A model generated the notes under the pieces. The model was not told where the DNA came from and did no database searches. It worked only from the letters and a program-made list of their open reading frames with translations. Positions 26,449 through 33,983 of a stretch of 64,000 nucleotides of DNA are shown here, piece after piece. The position numbers were made by a program, and so were the translations under genes. The stretch covers positions 1 through 64,000 of the forward strand of contig NZ_SELD02000037.1 in NCBI RefSeq assembly GCF_004923205.2, read 5' to 3'. This DNA is from Paracoccus aeridis (lineage in GTDB: Bacteria; Pseudomonadota; Alphaproteobacteria; Rhodobacterales; Rhodobacteraceae). Position 1 is the first letter of the stretch, and each line of letters begins with the position of its first letter.

Positions 26449-26933
26449 CCACCCGCCTGATCCCGCAGATGTGGTACACCGACGAGGCCGAGGAGGCCGC
26501 GCGCTTCTACGTCTCGATCATTCCCGACAGTCGCATCGACCACGTCACGGCGATGCCCGCCGACACGCCGTCCGGCCCCGAGGGCAGCGTCACGGTGGTG
26601 GATTTCACCATCGCGGGCCAGCGCGTCGGGGCGATGTCGGCGGGTCCGCTGGAACCCTTCAACCACGCCATATCGCTGATGATCGAATGCGACACGCAGG
26701 ACGAGATCGACCGCCTGTGGGACGCGCTGGTCGAGGGCGGCGGGGCCGAGCAATGCGGCTGGCTGCGCGACCGCTACGGCGTCTGCTGGCAGATCACGCC
26801 GCGGCGCCTGAACGAGATGATGCGCAGCCCCGACCGCGCCGCCGCCCGCCGCGCGGCCCAGGCGATGCTGGGGATGATCAAGCTGGACATCGCCGCGCTG
26901 GAGCGCGCGTTCGCGGGCGAAGCGGCGGGCTGA
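26445..26933 (+). CDS. VOC family protein (PhnB-like)
   Basis: 162 residues with the VOC/PhnB pattern: LIPQMWYTDEAEEAARFYVSIIPDSRI, then a central strand VVDFTIAGQRVGAMSAG, and a second half EQCGWLRDRYGVCWQITPRRL ahead of a helical C-terminus. The GWLRDRYGVSWQI block marks the group often mislabelled as ubiquinone methyltransferase. Metal-ligand residues are not obvious. It is coupled to the HxlR-type gene by ATGA overlap. With the VOC gene at 24392 there are two different VOC proteins around one regulator, suggesting a shared inducer. Confidence 0.85.
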   Translation: MTTRLIPQMWYTDEAEEAARFYVSIIPDSRIDHVTAMPADTPSGPEGSVTVVDFTIAGQRVGAMSAGPLEPFNHAISLMIECDTQDEIDRLWDALVEGGGAEQCGWLRDRYGVCWQITPRRLNEMMRSPDRAAARRAAQAMLGMIKLDIAALERAFAGEAAG

Positions 26934-27119
26934 ACCCGCGCCGCTGACCCTGCCGGACGCCCCCTGCCCGGTCGCGGGCAGGCCATCTTCAGGGCCGCGT
27001 CATGCCGGTCGCGGCGGACGCACCGAGACTGAGTTCGGCGGCGCTGCATCCGTGGGCATGATCGCGGTCATGATCGCGCCACCGGTGAGGCTTGCGCCCA
27101 CGGGGCGCTGCGCCGGACC

Positions 27120-27560
27120 TCAGACCGCCCTGTCGAAGCGGGTGGCCAGATGCACCAGGCTTTCCGAGGTCCGCACCCCGGGCAGCGCGCCGATCGCGTC
27201 CAGTGCGCCGTCGAGTTCCGTGGTGGACGCGCAGCCCAGCTGGATCAGCAGGTCCACCCGGCCGCTGGTGGTATGGACCCGCTCCACCGCCGGCATGGCG
27301 CGCAGGCGCGAGACGATGGAGGGCTGGGCCCGCGGCTCGATCGTCAGCAGGCACGTCGCGCGGATACGGCCCTGGCGCGCCGCCTCGCCCACGCGAAGCG
27401 TGTAGCCGGCGATCGCGCCCGTCGTCTCCAGCCGCTCGAGCCGGGCCTGCACGGTGGACCGCGCGACCTTCAGCCGCCGCGCGAGGACCGCCACCGACAT
27501 GCGCGCATCCTGCGACAGCTGGCCGATGATGCTGCGGTCCAGATCGTCCATTCCGGTCAT
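27120..27560 (-). CDS. Lrp/AsnC-family transcriptional regulator
   Basis: 146 residues: an N-terminal helix-turn-helix (LDRSIIGQLSQDARMSVAVLARRLKVARSTVQARLERLETTG) and a C-terminal RAM/αβ domain that binds amino acids. It faces away from the ornithine-decarboxylase-like gene at 27784, so it is a likely regulator of amine or amino-acid catabolism there. ATGs at 27560 and 27551 are both possible; the second has AGGA at good spacing. The 223-bp divergent gap carries no palindrome I could pick out. Confidence 0.87.
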   Translation of the reverse strand: MTGMDDLDRSIIGQLSQDARMSVAVLARRLKVARSTVQARLERLETTGAIAGYTLRVGEAARQGRIRATCLLTIEPRAQPSIVSRLRAMPAVERVHTTSGRVDLLIQLGCASTTELDGALDAIGALPGVRTSESLVHLATRFDRAV

Positions 27561-27783
27561 CCTGCGGCGTCCCCCCTTCCGCACTCGGCGCGCAGCCGGG
27601 CAATCTGCCGCCGCCCTCGGCAGAATAACGCCGCGCCCGCGCATTTCCACCCTTTCCATCGCTGTGACTGCATCCCATATGCGCGGTCCTGCGTTGGACC
27701 AAGAACCCCGCAGCAGCGCCGCGGCAGACGCGCGGCACCGCCCGGACAAGCCGGACCCGATCACCCGCAAAGGAAGACCACGC

Positions 27784-28941
27784 ATGGGACTGACCGAAGG
27801 CCATCAGGCGAAGACCGTCTGGGAAAACCCCGCCGAGATCGTTCGCGCGCTGGCGCCGGAAAACCCGGTCATGGTGTTCGCCCCCACGATCCTGCAGGCG
27901 CGCGCGAAGCAGTTCCTCGCCGGCTTTCCCGGCCTCGTGACCTATGCGGTCAAGTCGAACCCGGACGAGGCGGTGATCCAGAACCTCGTCGCCGCCGGGA
28001 TCAAGGGCTTCGACGTGGCCTCCCCCTACGAGATCGACCTGATCGGCCGCATGGACCCGACCGCGGCGCGGCACTACCACAACCCGGTCCGGTCCAGGTC
28101 CGAGATCGCGCACGCGGTGAAGGCCGGGATCAAGGCGTGGTCGGTCGACAGCAACACCGAGCTTCAGAAGCTGTTCGAGCAGGTGCCGGCGGAGAACTGC
28201 GAGATCTCGCCCCGCTTCAAGCTGCCGGTGCTGGGCGCGGCCTATGACTTCGGGTCCAAGTTCGGCGCCTCGCCGGACCTCGCGGCCGACCTGCTGCGGC
28301 AGGTGGCGGGGAAAGGCTACATCGCCTCGCTGACGTTCCACCCCGGCACCCAGTGCACCGACCCGGCCGCGTGGGAGCAGTACATCCGCACCGCGGCCGA
28401 GATCGCGGACATGGCGGGCGTGCGCCCCAGGCGCCTGAACGTCGGCGGCGGCTTCCCGTCCTGGCGCGTCCACGGTGTCGAACCCGACCTGCCCGCGATC
28501 TTCGACCTGATCGGCCGCACGGCGAAGGAAGCCTTCGGCGACGACGCCCCGGACCTGGTGTGCGAGCCGGGGCGCGCGCTGTGCGCCGACGCCTTTGCCA
28601 TCATCACCCGCGTCAAGGCGGTCCGCGACGGAACGAGCGTGTTCCTGAACGACGGCGTCTATGGCGGCATGAACGAGCTTCCGGTGATCGGCAACCTCGA
28701 CCGGCTCGAGGTGCTGACGCCCGAGGGCAAGCTGCGCGGCGAGAACGGCCACGGCCGCGTCGTGTTCGGCCCGACCTGCGATTCGGTGGACCGGCTGCCG
28801 GGCGAATTGTCGCTGCCCGACGACATCCAGGAAGGTGACTACGTCATCTTCCACGGGGCGGGCGCCTATTCGGTCGTGACCAACACCCGCTTCAACGGCT
28901 TCGGCGAGCTGCGCCAGCTGACGGTGATGGGCTTCGACTGA
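27784..28941 (+). CDS. Ornithine/lysine decarboxylase, fold-type III PLP enzyme
   Basis: 385 residues with an alanine-racemase-like TIM barrel. The PLP lysine is in TYAVKSNPDEAV (about Lys57). Other features are FDVASPYEID, the glycine-rich phosphate loop LNVGGGFPSW, and CEPGRALCADAF. GPTCDSVDRL contains the catalytic Cys of the second active-site half. It matches eukaryotic-type ornithine decarboxylases of alphaproteobacteria (putrescine synthesis), sometimes with lysine activity. The ATG at 27784 follows AAAGGAAG. Divergent from an Lrp regulator. The leader shows no speF-type structure that I could confirm by eye. Confidence 0.85.
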   Translation: MGLTEGHQAKTVWENPAEIVRALAPENPVMVFAPTILQARAKQFLAGFPGLVTYAVKSNPDEAVIQNLVAAGIKGFDVASPYEIDLIGRMDPTAARHYHNPVRSRSEIAHAVKAGIKAWSVDSNTELQKLFEQVPAENCEISPRFKLPVLGAAYDFGSKFGASPDLAADLLRQVAGKGYIASLTFHPGTQCTDPAAWEQYIRTAAEIADMAGVRPRRLNVGGGFPSWRVHGVEPDLPAIFDLIGRTAKEAFGDDAPDLVCEPGRALCADAFAIITRVKAVRDGTSVFLNDGVYGGMNELPVIGNLDRLEVLTPEGKLRGENGHGRVVFGPTCDSVDRLPGELSLPDDIQEGDYVIFHGAGAYSVVTNTRFNGFGELRQLTVMGFD

Positions 28942-29073
28942 GAACGTGACCGCCGCCGCGAGGACCGGCATCCACCGCAGCTGACGGACCGGCGCGGGGC
29001 TGCGTCTGTCGGCGGCGATGTCGCCGGCGGCCGGGCCTGCGCCGTCACCGCCGGGCGCTTCGACGCGCTCCGG

Positions 29074-30042
29074 TCAGGCGACCGCCTGCTCGGCCCCGTC
29101 CGGCGCCCGGACCCCGATCGCGGCGCAGACATCGGCCACGAGGTCGGGCCGGTTCAGCGTGTAGAAGTGCAGCCGGTCCACGCCGCCCTCGATCAGCGTG
29201 CGGCAGAGCCCGGCCGCAAGATCGGTCGCCAGCGCCCGCTCGCCCGCCTTGCCGGCGGCGACGAAGGCGTCCTCGGCCCATTGCGGGACCGAGGTGCCGC
29301 AGCGCGCCGCGAAGCGTTTCGCGCCCGTCCACGACTGGATGGGCAGGATGCCCGGGATGATCGGCGCGGCGATCCCGGCTTTCGCGCAGGCGTCGCGGAA
29401 GCGGAAGAACGTGTCGGCGTCGAAGAAGAACTGCGTGATCGCCGACGTGGCGCCCGCGTCCACCTTGCGCTTCAGCCACGCCACGTCGGCGGCGCCGTCG
29501 GGGCTGTCGGGGTGGGGTTCGGGATAGGCGCCGCAGCGGATGGTGAAGCCGCCGCGCGCCGCGATCGCCTCGATCAGTTCCACCGAATCGGCGAAGCCCA
29601 GCGGATGCGGCGTGAACTGCGCCTGCCCCTGGGGCGCGTCGCCGCGCAGGGCCACGATCTCCTGCACGCCGGCGCTCGCGTAATCCTCGACGATCTGCAT
29701 CGTCTCCTCGCGGGTCGCATCGACGCAGGTGAGGTGGGCTGCCACGTTCAGGTGATAGTGGTTGGACAGCGCCACGACCGCCTCGTGCGTCAGCTGCCGG
29801 GTGGTGCCCCCCGCGCCGTAGGTCACCGACACGAAGTCCGGTCCCAGCGGCGCCAGCGCGCGCGCCGTGTCCCACAGCCGGAACGACTGGTCGAGCGATT
29901 TCGGCGGGAAGAACTCGAAGCTGACGGCGGGGCGGGTGGGTGCGGCGGGCATGGCGGTGGCGGCCAGAGCGGTGGCGGGCATGGCGCTTGCGGGCATGGT
30001 GCTGGCGGGCATGGCGCTGGCGGGCAGAGCGGTGGCGGGCAT
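29074..30042 (-). CDS. metF: Methylenetetrahydrofolate reductase
   Basis: 322 residues; flavoprotein making 5-methyl-THF for methionine synthesis. Family blocks: VSFEFFPPKS, FVSVTYGAGGTTRQLTHE, HLTCVDATREE, IVALRGDAPQG, TSAITQFFFDADTFFRF and LHFYTLNRPDL. The conserved domain begins at about residue 38. It is preceded by a repetitive head of seven MPA(S/T)A-type pentapeptides encoded by 15-nt repeats. The ATG at 30042 has AAAGGA upstream, so the repeats are probably translated, although five of the units carry an in-frame ATG. Divergent from metR, with a MetR-type box between them. Confidence 0.92.
   Translation of the reverse strand: MPATALPASAMPASTMPASAMPATALAATAMPAAPTRPAVSFEFFPPKSLDQSFRLWDTARALAPLGPDFVSVTYGAGGTTRQLTHEAVVALSNHYHLNVAAHLTCVDATREETMQIVEDYASAGVQEIVALRGDAPQGQAQFTPHPLGFADSVELIEAIAARGGFTIRCGAYPEPHPDSPDGAADVAWLKRKVDAGATSAITQFFFDADTFFRFRDACAKAGIAAPIIPGILPIQSWTGAKRFAARCGTSVPQWAEDAFVAAGKAGERALATDLAAGLCRTLIEGGVDRLHFYTLNRPDLVADVCAAIGVRAPDGAEQAVA
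29938..30042 (-). repeat. Seven 15-nt in-frame repeats at the metF start
   Basis: Read on the minus strand, seven units encode MPATA, LPASA, MPAST, MPASA, MPATA, LAATA and MPAAP. Units differ by a few bases. Copy number change would lengthen or shorten the N-terminus without shifting the frame. Confidence 0.9.
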
Positions 30043-30084
30043 GGCGGTTCCTTTCAGGCGACCCTTGTGCCACGGGCAGCCCCG

Positions 30085-30097
30085 TGAGACAAATTCA
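30085..30097. promoter_or_regulatory. Candidate MetR binding site
   Basis: TGAGACAAATTCA matches the enterobacterial MetR consensus TGAA-N5-TTCA at 7 of 8 defined positions. It sits in the 85-bp gap between divergent metF and metR, 31 bp before the metR ATG. Confidence 0.6.
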
Positions 30098-30127
30098 TAT
30101 CGCGCAACTCCATCATGAACGCCGCTC

Positions 30128-31015
30128 ATGCACCTTGAACTGCGCCACCTGCGGACGATTCGCGCGATCCACGACAAGGGCGGCCTGGGCCGCGCCGCCG
30201 AGGTCCTCAACATCACCCAGTCGGCGCTGTCCCACCAGATCCGCGCGCTCGAGGCGCAGGCGGGCGTGCCGCTGTTCCTGCGCCAGTCGCGGCCCCTGCG
30301 GCTGTCGCCCGCGGGCATGCGGCTCCTGCGGCTCGCGCAGGCGGTGCTGCCGCAGGTCGAGACGGTCGAGGCAGAGTTCCGCGGCCCGGCAGCCACCCGC
30401 GGCGGGCGGATGCACATCGCGATCGAGTGCCACGCCTGCTTCAACTGGCTTCTTCCCGCGCTCGACGCGTTCCGCCGCGCCTGGCCGCAGGTGGACATCG
30501 ACATCCGCGCGGGCCTCGCCTTCACCGCCCTGCCGGCGCTGGTCCGGGGCGACGCGGACCTGGTGGTGTCGTCCGACCCCGAGGACCTGCCCGGCGTCGT
30601 GTTCGAGGAGCTGTTCGACTATCGCCCCATGCTGGTCGTGCCTGCCGGCCACGCGCTTGCCGGGCGCGACCATGCCGAGCCCGCCGACCTCGCGCCGGAA
30701 ACGCTCATCACCTATCCGATGGACCGGGCGCGGCTCGACGTGTTCAGCCATTTCCTCGACCCCGCCGGGGTCAGCCCCGCCGCGATCCGCGAGATCGAGC
30801 TGACCGACGTGGCGATCCTGCTGATCGCGTCGGGGCGCGGCGTGGCGGTGCTGCCCGACTGGGTGGTGGAACGCGAGGCGGCGAACCCCGCCGTCACGGC
30901 GATGCCGCTGGGCGACCCGCCGGTGACGCGGCGCCTGTACGCGGCAATGCGCGAGCAGGACCGCGCCCGCCCCTTCATGGCCGACATGCTGCGGCTTGCG
31001 CGCGCGGCGCGCTGA
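30128..31015 (+). CDS. metR: LysR-family regulator, MetR type
   Basis: 295 residues: an N-terminal LysR helix-turn-helix (LRTIRAIHDKGGLGRAAEVLNITQSALSHQIRALE) and a C-terminal substrate-binding domain. The IECHACFNWLLPALDAFR segment after the linker is typical of MetR, which senses homocysteine. Its divergent position to metF and the TGAN-type box between them support the call. It presumably activates metF and controls itself. Confidence 0.85.
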   Translation: MHLELRHLRTIRAIHDKGGLGRAAEVLNITQSALSHQIRALEAQAGVPLFLRQSRPLRLSPAGMRLLRLAQAVLPQVETVEAEFRGPAATRGGRMHIAIECHACFNWLLPALDAFRRAWPQVDIDIRAGLAFTALPALVRGDADLVVSSDPEDLPGVVFEELFDYRPMLVVPAGHALAGRDHAEPADLAPETLITYPMDRARLDVFSHFLDPAGVSPAAIREIELTDVAILLIASGRGVAVLPDWVVEREAANPAVTAMPLGDPPVTRRLYAAMREQDRARPFMADMLRLARAAR

Positions 31016-31142
31016 GGGCTGCGGCTCGTTGGCGGCTGCGGCCTGCTGACGGCGGCGGTTCGTTGGCGGCTGGCACATTGGCGGCTGCGGCGTCCTGACG
31101 GCTATGGCCTGCTGGCGGCTGCGACGCGCTGACGGCTGGCGG
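31014..31142. repeat. Degenerate GGCGGCTGCGGC-type minisatellite after metR
   Basis: About eight imperfect copies of a 14-16-nt unit built around GTTGGCGGCTGCGGC and GCCTGCTGACGGC run from the metR stop towards the DUF4126 gene. Units drift in length, so no single reading frame is preserved. Confidence 0.55.
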
Positions 31143-31221
31143 GGCGCTCCGGGCCGGACGGCGCGGAACCCGACCACCCGCCGCGCGCGTTCCCCTGCCG
31201 AACCCACCAGCGGAGACCGCC

Positions 31222-31683
31222 ATGCTCGCCTCGATCCTCATGGGCCTCGTCGGGGGCCAGCGCTCGATGACCCCGCTCGCCGCGGTCGCGGTCGCCGCCG
31301 CCGGCGGCCACCTGCCCCGCGACCGCGCCGCCCCCGATTTCCTCCGCAACCCCGCGATCGCCACCGGCGCGGTCGCGCTGGCGCTGGCGGAACTCGGCGG
31401 CGACAAGATGAAAAGCGCACCCGACCGGATCGTGCCGCTCGGCCTTGCCGCGCGGATGATCATGGCCGGCTTCGCCTGCGGCTCGCTCGCCCCGCGCGGC
31501 GCGTTCTGGAAGGGCGCCGCGATCGGCGCGACGACCGCGGTGGCCGCGTCCTACCCCGGCTGGTACGCCCGCATCACCGCGATGGAGGATCACGGCCAGA
31601 CCTCCACGGGGCTGGTCGAGGACGCCATCGTGATCGCGGGCGCCGCCGCGATCATGGCGAAGGTGAGCCGGGACGAGATCTGA
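31222..31683 (+). CDS. DUF4126 family membrane protein
   Basis: 153 residues, small and hydrophobic, starting MLASILMGLVGGQRSMTPLAAVAVAAAGG with the Gly-Gly-x-Arg-Ser-Met-Thr-Pro core of DUF4126-like proteins. Three or four membrane helices are likely (IATGAVALALAELGG, MIMAGFACGSLAP, AAIGATTAVAASYPGW, VIAGAAAIMAKV). No function is known. It is a single-gene unit; a strong hairpin follows its stop at 31701. Confidence 0.65.
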   Translation: MLASILMGLVGGQRSMTPLAAVAVAAAGGHLPRDRAAPDFLRNPAIATGAVALALAELGGDKMKSAPDRIVPLGLAARMIMAGFACGSLAPRGAFWKGAAIGATTAVAASYPGWYARITAMEDHGQTSTGLVEDAIVIAGAAAIMAKVSRDEI

Positions 31684-32032
31684 GCGTCAGAGATACCGGG
31701 CGGGAAGGCAGCCACGAATGGCACCTTCCCGACGTGCACGCAAGCCTCGGCCCGGCGGGCATCTCGGCCCCGGTCCCCCGCCCGAGATGCGAGACGATGC
31801 CGGCGAGATCGCGTTGCGGGCCGCGCCCCGGCTGGAAACGGCGACGGCACCAACGCACCCGCCCGCCGCGCCGCCGGACCTGTCTGCGTGACGGCTTCGA
31901 TCCGCAGAGCAAGCTCCGTGTTCCGGACCGCCCGCCACGCTGCCTGCCGTTCACGACCGCAGGACACGCCCGCCCGCCGCTTCCCTTCCGGCCCGGTTCC
32001 GCCTATTCCGGCCCCAACCGAAAGGACCCGCC
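31684..32032. other. 349-bp intergenic region upstream of suhB
   Basis: A strong hairpin CGGGAAGG...CCTTCCCG (31701-31731) follows the DUF4126 stop. It could be its terminator, though it has no T run. In several alphaproteobacteria an sRNA (mmgR/suhB family) lies beside suhB; I could not recognise its CCUCCUCCC loops here. The short frames on the minus strand (31590-31967) show no protein-like composition. Confidence 0.4.
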
Positions 32033-32818
32033 ATGGCCAGCGCCAACCTCAACATCATGATCAACGCGGCGCGCAAGGCGGGCCGGAGCCTCGTCAAGGA
32101 CTTCCGCGAGGTCGAGAACCTGCAGGTCAGCGTGAAGGGCGCGGGCGACTTCGTCAGCCGCGCCGACCATGCGGCCGAGGCGATCATCAAGGACGAGCTG
32201 CGCGGCGCGCGCCCGAACTACGGCTGGGTGGGCGAGGAAACCGGGGCGGAGCCCGGCGAGGATCCGACCCGGCGCTGGATCGTCGATCCGCTGGACGGGA
32301 CTACCAACTTCCTCCACGGCCTGCCGCACTGGGCCGTCAGCATCGGGCTGGAACACAAGGGCGAGATCGTGGCCGCGGTCGTGTTCGACCCCGCCAAGGA
32401 CGAGATGTTCACCGCCGAAAAGGGCGACGGCGCGTTCCTGAACAACTCGCGCCTGCGGGTGTCGGGGCGGCGCAGCATGATCGAATCGATCTTCGCGACC
32501 GGCGTTCCCTTCGGCGGCGCGCGCGAGCTGCCGGCGACGCTGCAGGACCTCGCGCGGCTGATGCCGCAGACGGCCGGCGTGCGGCGCTGGGGATCGGCGG
32601 CGCTCGACATGGCCTATGTCGCGGCGGGCCGCTTCGACGGCTACTGGGAACGCCGGATCAAGGCGTGGGACGTGGCCGCGGGAATTCTGCTGGTCAAGGA
32701 AGCGGGCGGCTTCGTCGAGGCGCTTGAGCCGGGGCAGTCCCCCGTCGATTCCGGCGCCATCATCTGCGCCAACGCGCAGCTGTTCGACGGGTTCGCCAAG
32801 ACCATCCGGCAGGGCTGA
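32033..32818 (+). CDS. suhB: Inositol monophosphatase family protein
   Basis: 261 residues; Mg-dependent phosphatase of the IMPase/SuhB family. Metal ligands are visible in WVGEETG, WIVDPLDGTTNFLHGLPHWAVSIG and WDVAAGILLVKEAGG. The entire fold is present at the usual length. In bacteria the protein can act as a phosphatase or in rRNA transcription-complex assembly; sequence alone does not decide. The ATG at 32033 follows AAAGGACCC. Confidence 0.92.
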   Translation: MASANLNIMINAARKAGRSLVKDFREVENLQVSVKGAGDFVSRADHAAEAIIKDELRGARPNYGWVGEETGAEPGEDPTRRWIVDPLDGTTNFLHGLPHWAVSIGLEHKGEIVAAVVFDPAKDEMFTAEKGDGAFLNNSRLRVSGRRSMIESIFATGVPFGGARELPATLQDLARLMPQTAGVRRWGSAALDMAYVAAGRFDGYWERRIKAWDVAAGILLVKEAGGFVEALEPGQSPVDSGAIICANAQLFDGFAKTIRQG

Positions 32819-32969
32819 CCCGACCCGGACCTTGCGGCGGTCTTGCGCCGCCGGTCCTGCCCGCCTCGTCCTGCCGGCCTCGTCCTGCTCGGGGCGCCAT
32901 CCCCACCCGCCGGGGTTGACTTCCCCCCGCCGGCGGCCGAGGTCGGGCGGACCCAAGCCGGCGCGCCCC

Positions 32970-33983
32970 ATGACCGCTCCCACCCCTTCCGAACCCGTCA
33001 CCGCCCCCGCGCCGGCCGAGGCGCTGGCGGTTCCCGCCGCGCTGGCCGCGTCGACGCCGTTGACGCCCGCCGCCGCGATCACCACGGACGGGGCGCAACT
33101 CATCGCCGACCAGCAGGGCCGCGCCATCATCCTGATGTGCGCGGCCAGCCTGATCTTCGCCGTCCAGGACGCGTTGTCGCGGCACCTGGGGTCGAACTAC
33201 TCGACCTACTTCGTCGTCATGCTGCGCTACTGGTTCTTCGCCGCCTTCGTGGTGGTGATCGCGGCGCGAGCGCCCGGCGGGCTCGCCGCCGCCTCGCGGT
33301 CGCGCCGCCCCTTCGTGCAGATCACGCGCGGCCTTCTGCTGGCGGCCGAGGTCGTCGTCATGCAGATCGCCTTCGTCCGCCTGGGCCTTGTCGGGACGCA
33401 CGCGCTCTTCACCGCCTATCCGCTGCTGGTGGTGGCGCTGTCCGGGCCGATCCTGGGCGAGCGGATCGGCTGGCGCCGCTGGGCGGCGGTCGCAGCGGGG
33501 TTCGCGGGGATCCTCATCATCCTGCAGCCGGGGCGCGGCGTGTTCAGCCCGTCGGCGGTCCTGCCGCTGGCGGCGGCGCTGATGTTCGCGGTGTACGGCC
33601 TGCTGACGCGGCTGGTCGCACGCGACGACAGCGCCCAGGTCAGCTTCTTCTGGACCGGGATCGCGGGCGCGATCGGCATCACCATCGTCGGCGTTCCGCA
33701 GATGGAGCCGATGGCCATGCGCGACTGGCCTTGGATGGCCTGCCTGTGCCTGACCGCCGTCGCCGGGCATTTCCTGCTGATCCGCGCCTACGACCTGGCC
33801 GAAGCGTCGAGCCTGCAGCCCTTCGCCTACACCCAGCTGGTCTGGGTCAGCATCGTGGGGATGGTGGTGTTCGGGGAACGGGTCGGGCTGAACGTCGTGG
33901 CCGGCGGCACGATCGTGGTCGCCGCGGGGCTGTTCACCTGGTGGCGGGCGCAGCGCCGGTCGACGCCAGCGCCGGACCGCTGA
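32970..33983 (+). CDS. EamA/DMT family transporter
   Basis: 337 residues. A variable Ala/Pro-rich head (about 1-45) is followed by ten predicted membrane helices in two EamA repeats, for example IILMCAASLIFAVQDALSRHL and VLPLAAALMFAVYGLLTRLV. SSLQPFAYTQLVWVSIVGMVVFGE is the usual second-half signature. Substrate unknown; relatives export amino acids, riboflavin precursors or S-adenosylmethionine. ATG 32970 lies 151 bp after suhB. Its 3' end overlaps the convergent transglycosylase gene by 50 bp, within coding sequence on both strands. Confidence 0.85.
   Translation: MTAPTPSEPVTAPAPAEALAVPAALAASTPLTPAAAITTDGAQLIADQQGRAIILMCAASLIFAVQDALSRHLGSNYSTYFVVMLRYWFFAAFVVVIAARAPGGLAAASRSRRPFVQITRGLLLAAEVVVMQIAFVRLGLVGTHALFTAYPLLVVALSGPILGERIGWRRWAAVAAGFAGILIILQPGRGVFSPSAVLPLAAALMFAVYGLLTRLVARDDSAQVSFFWTGIAGAIGITIVGVPQMEPMAMRDWPWMACLCLTAVAGHFLLIRAYDLAEASSLQPFAYTQLVWVSIVGMVVFGERVGLNVVAGGTIVVAAGLFTWWRAQRRSTPAPDR

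Noticed and set aside
27561-27783. speF-type leader RNA before the ornithine-decarboxylase-like gene
   Set aside because: I looked for the motif because of the gene, but could not match its conserved stems by eye; a covariance search would be needed.
31590-31967. Possible small minus-strand gene upstream of suhB
   Set aside because: No motif, no start context, and Arg/Ala/Pro composition typical of antisense GC-rich frames.
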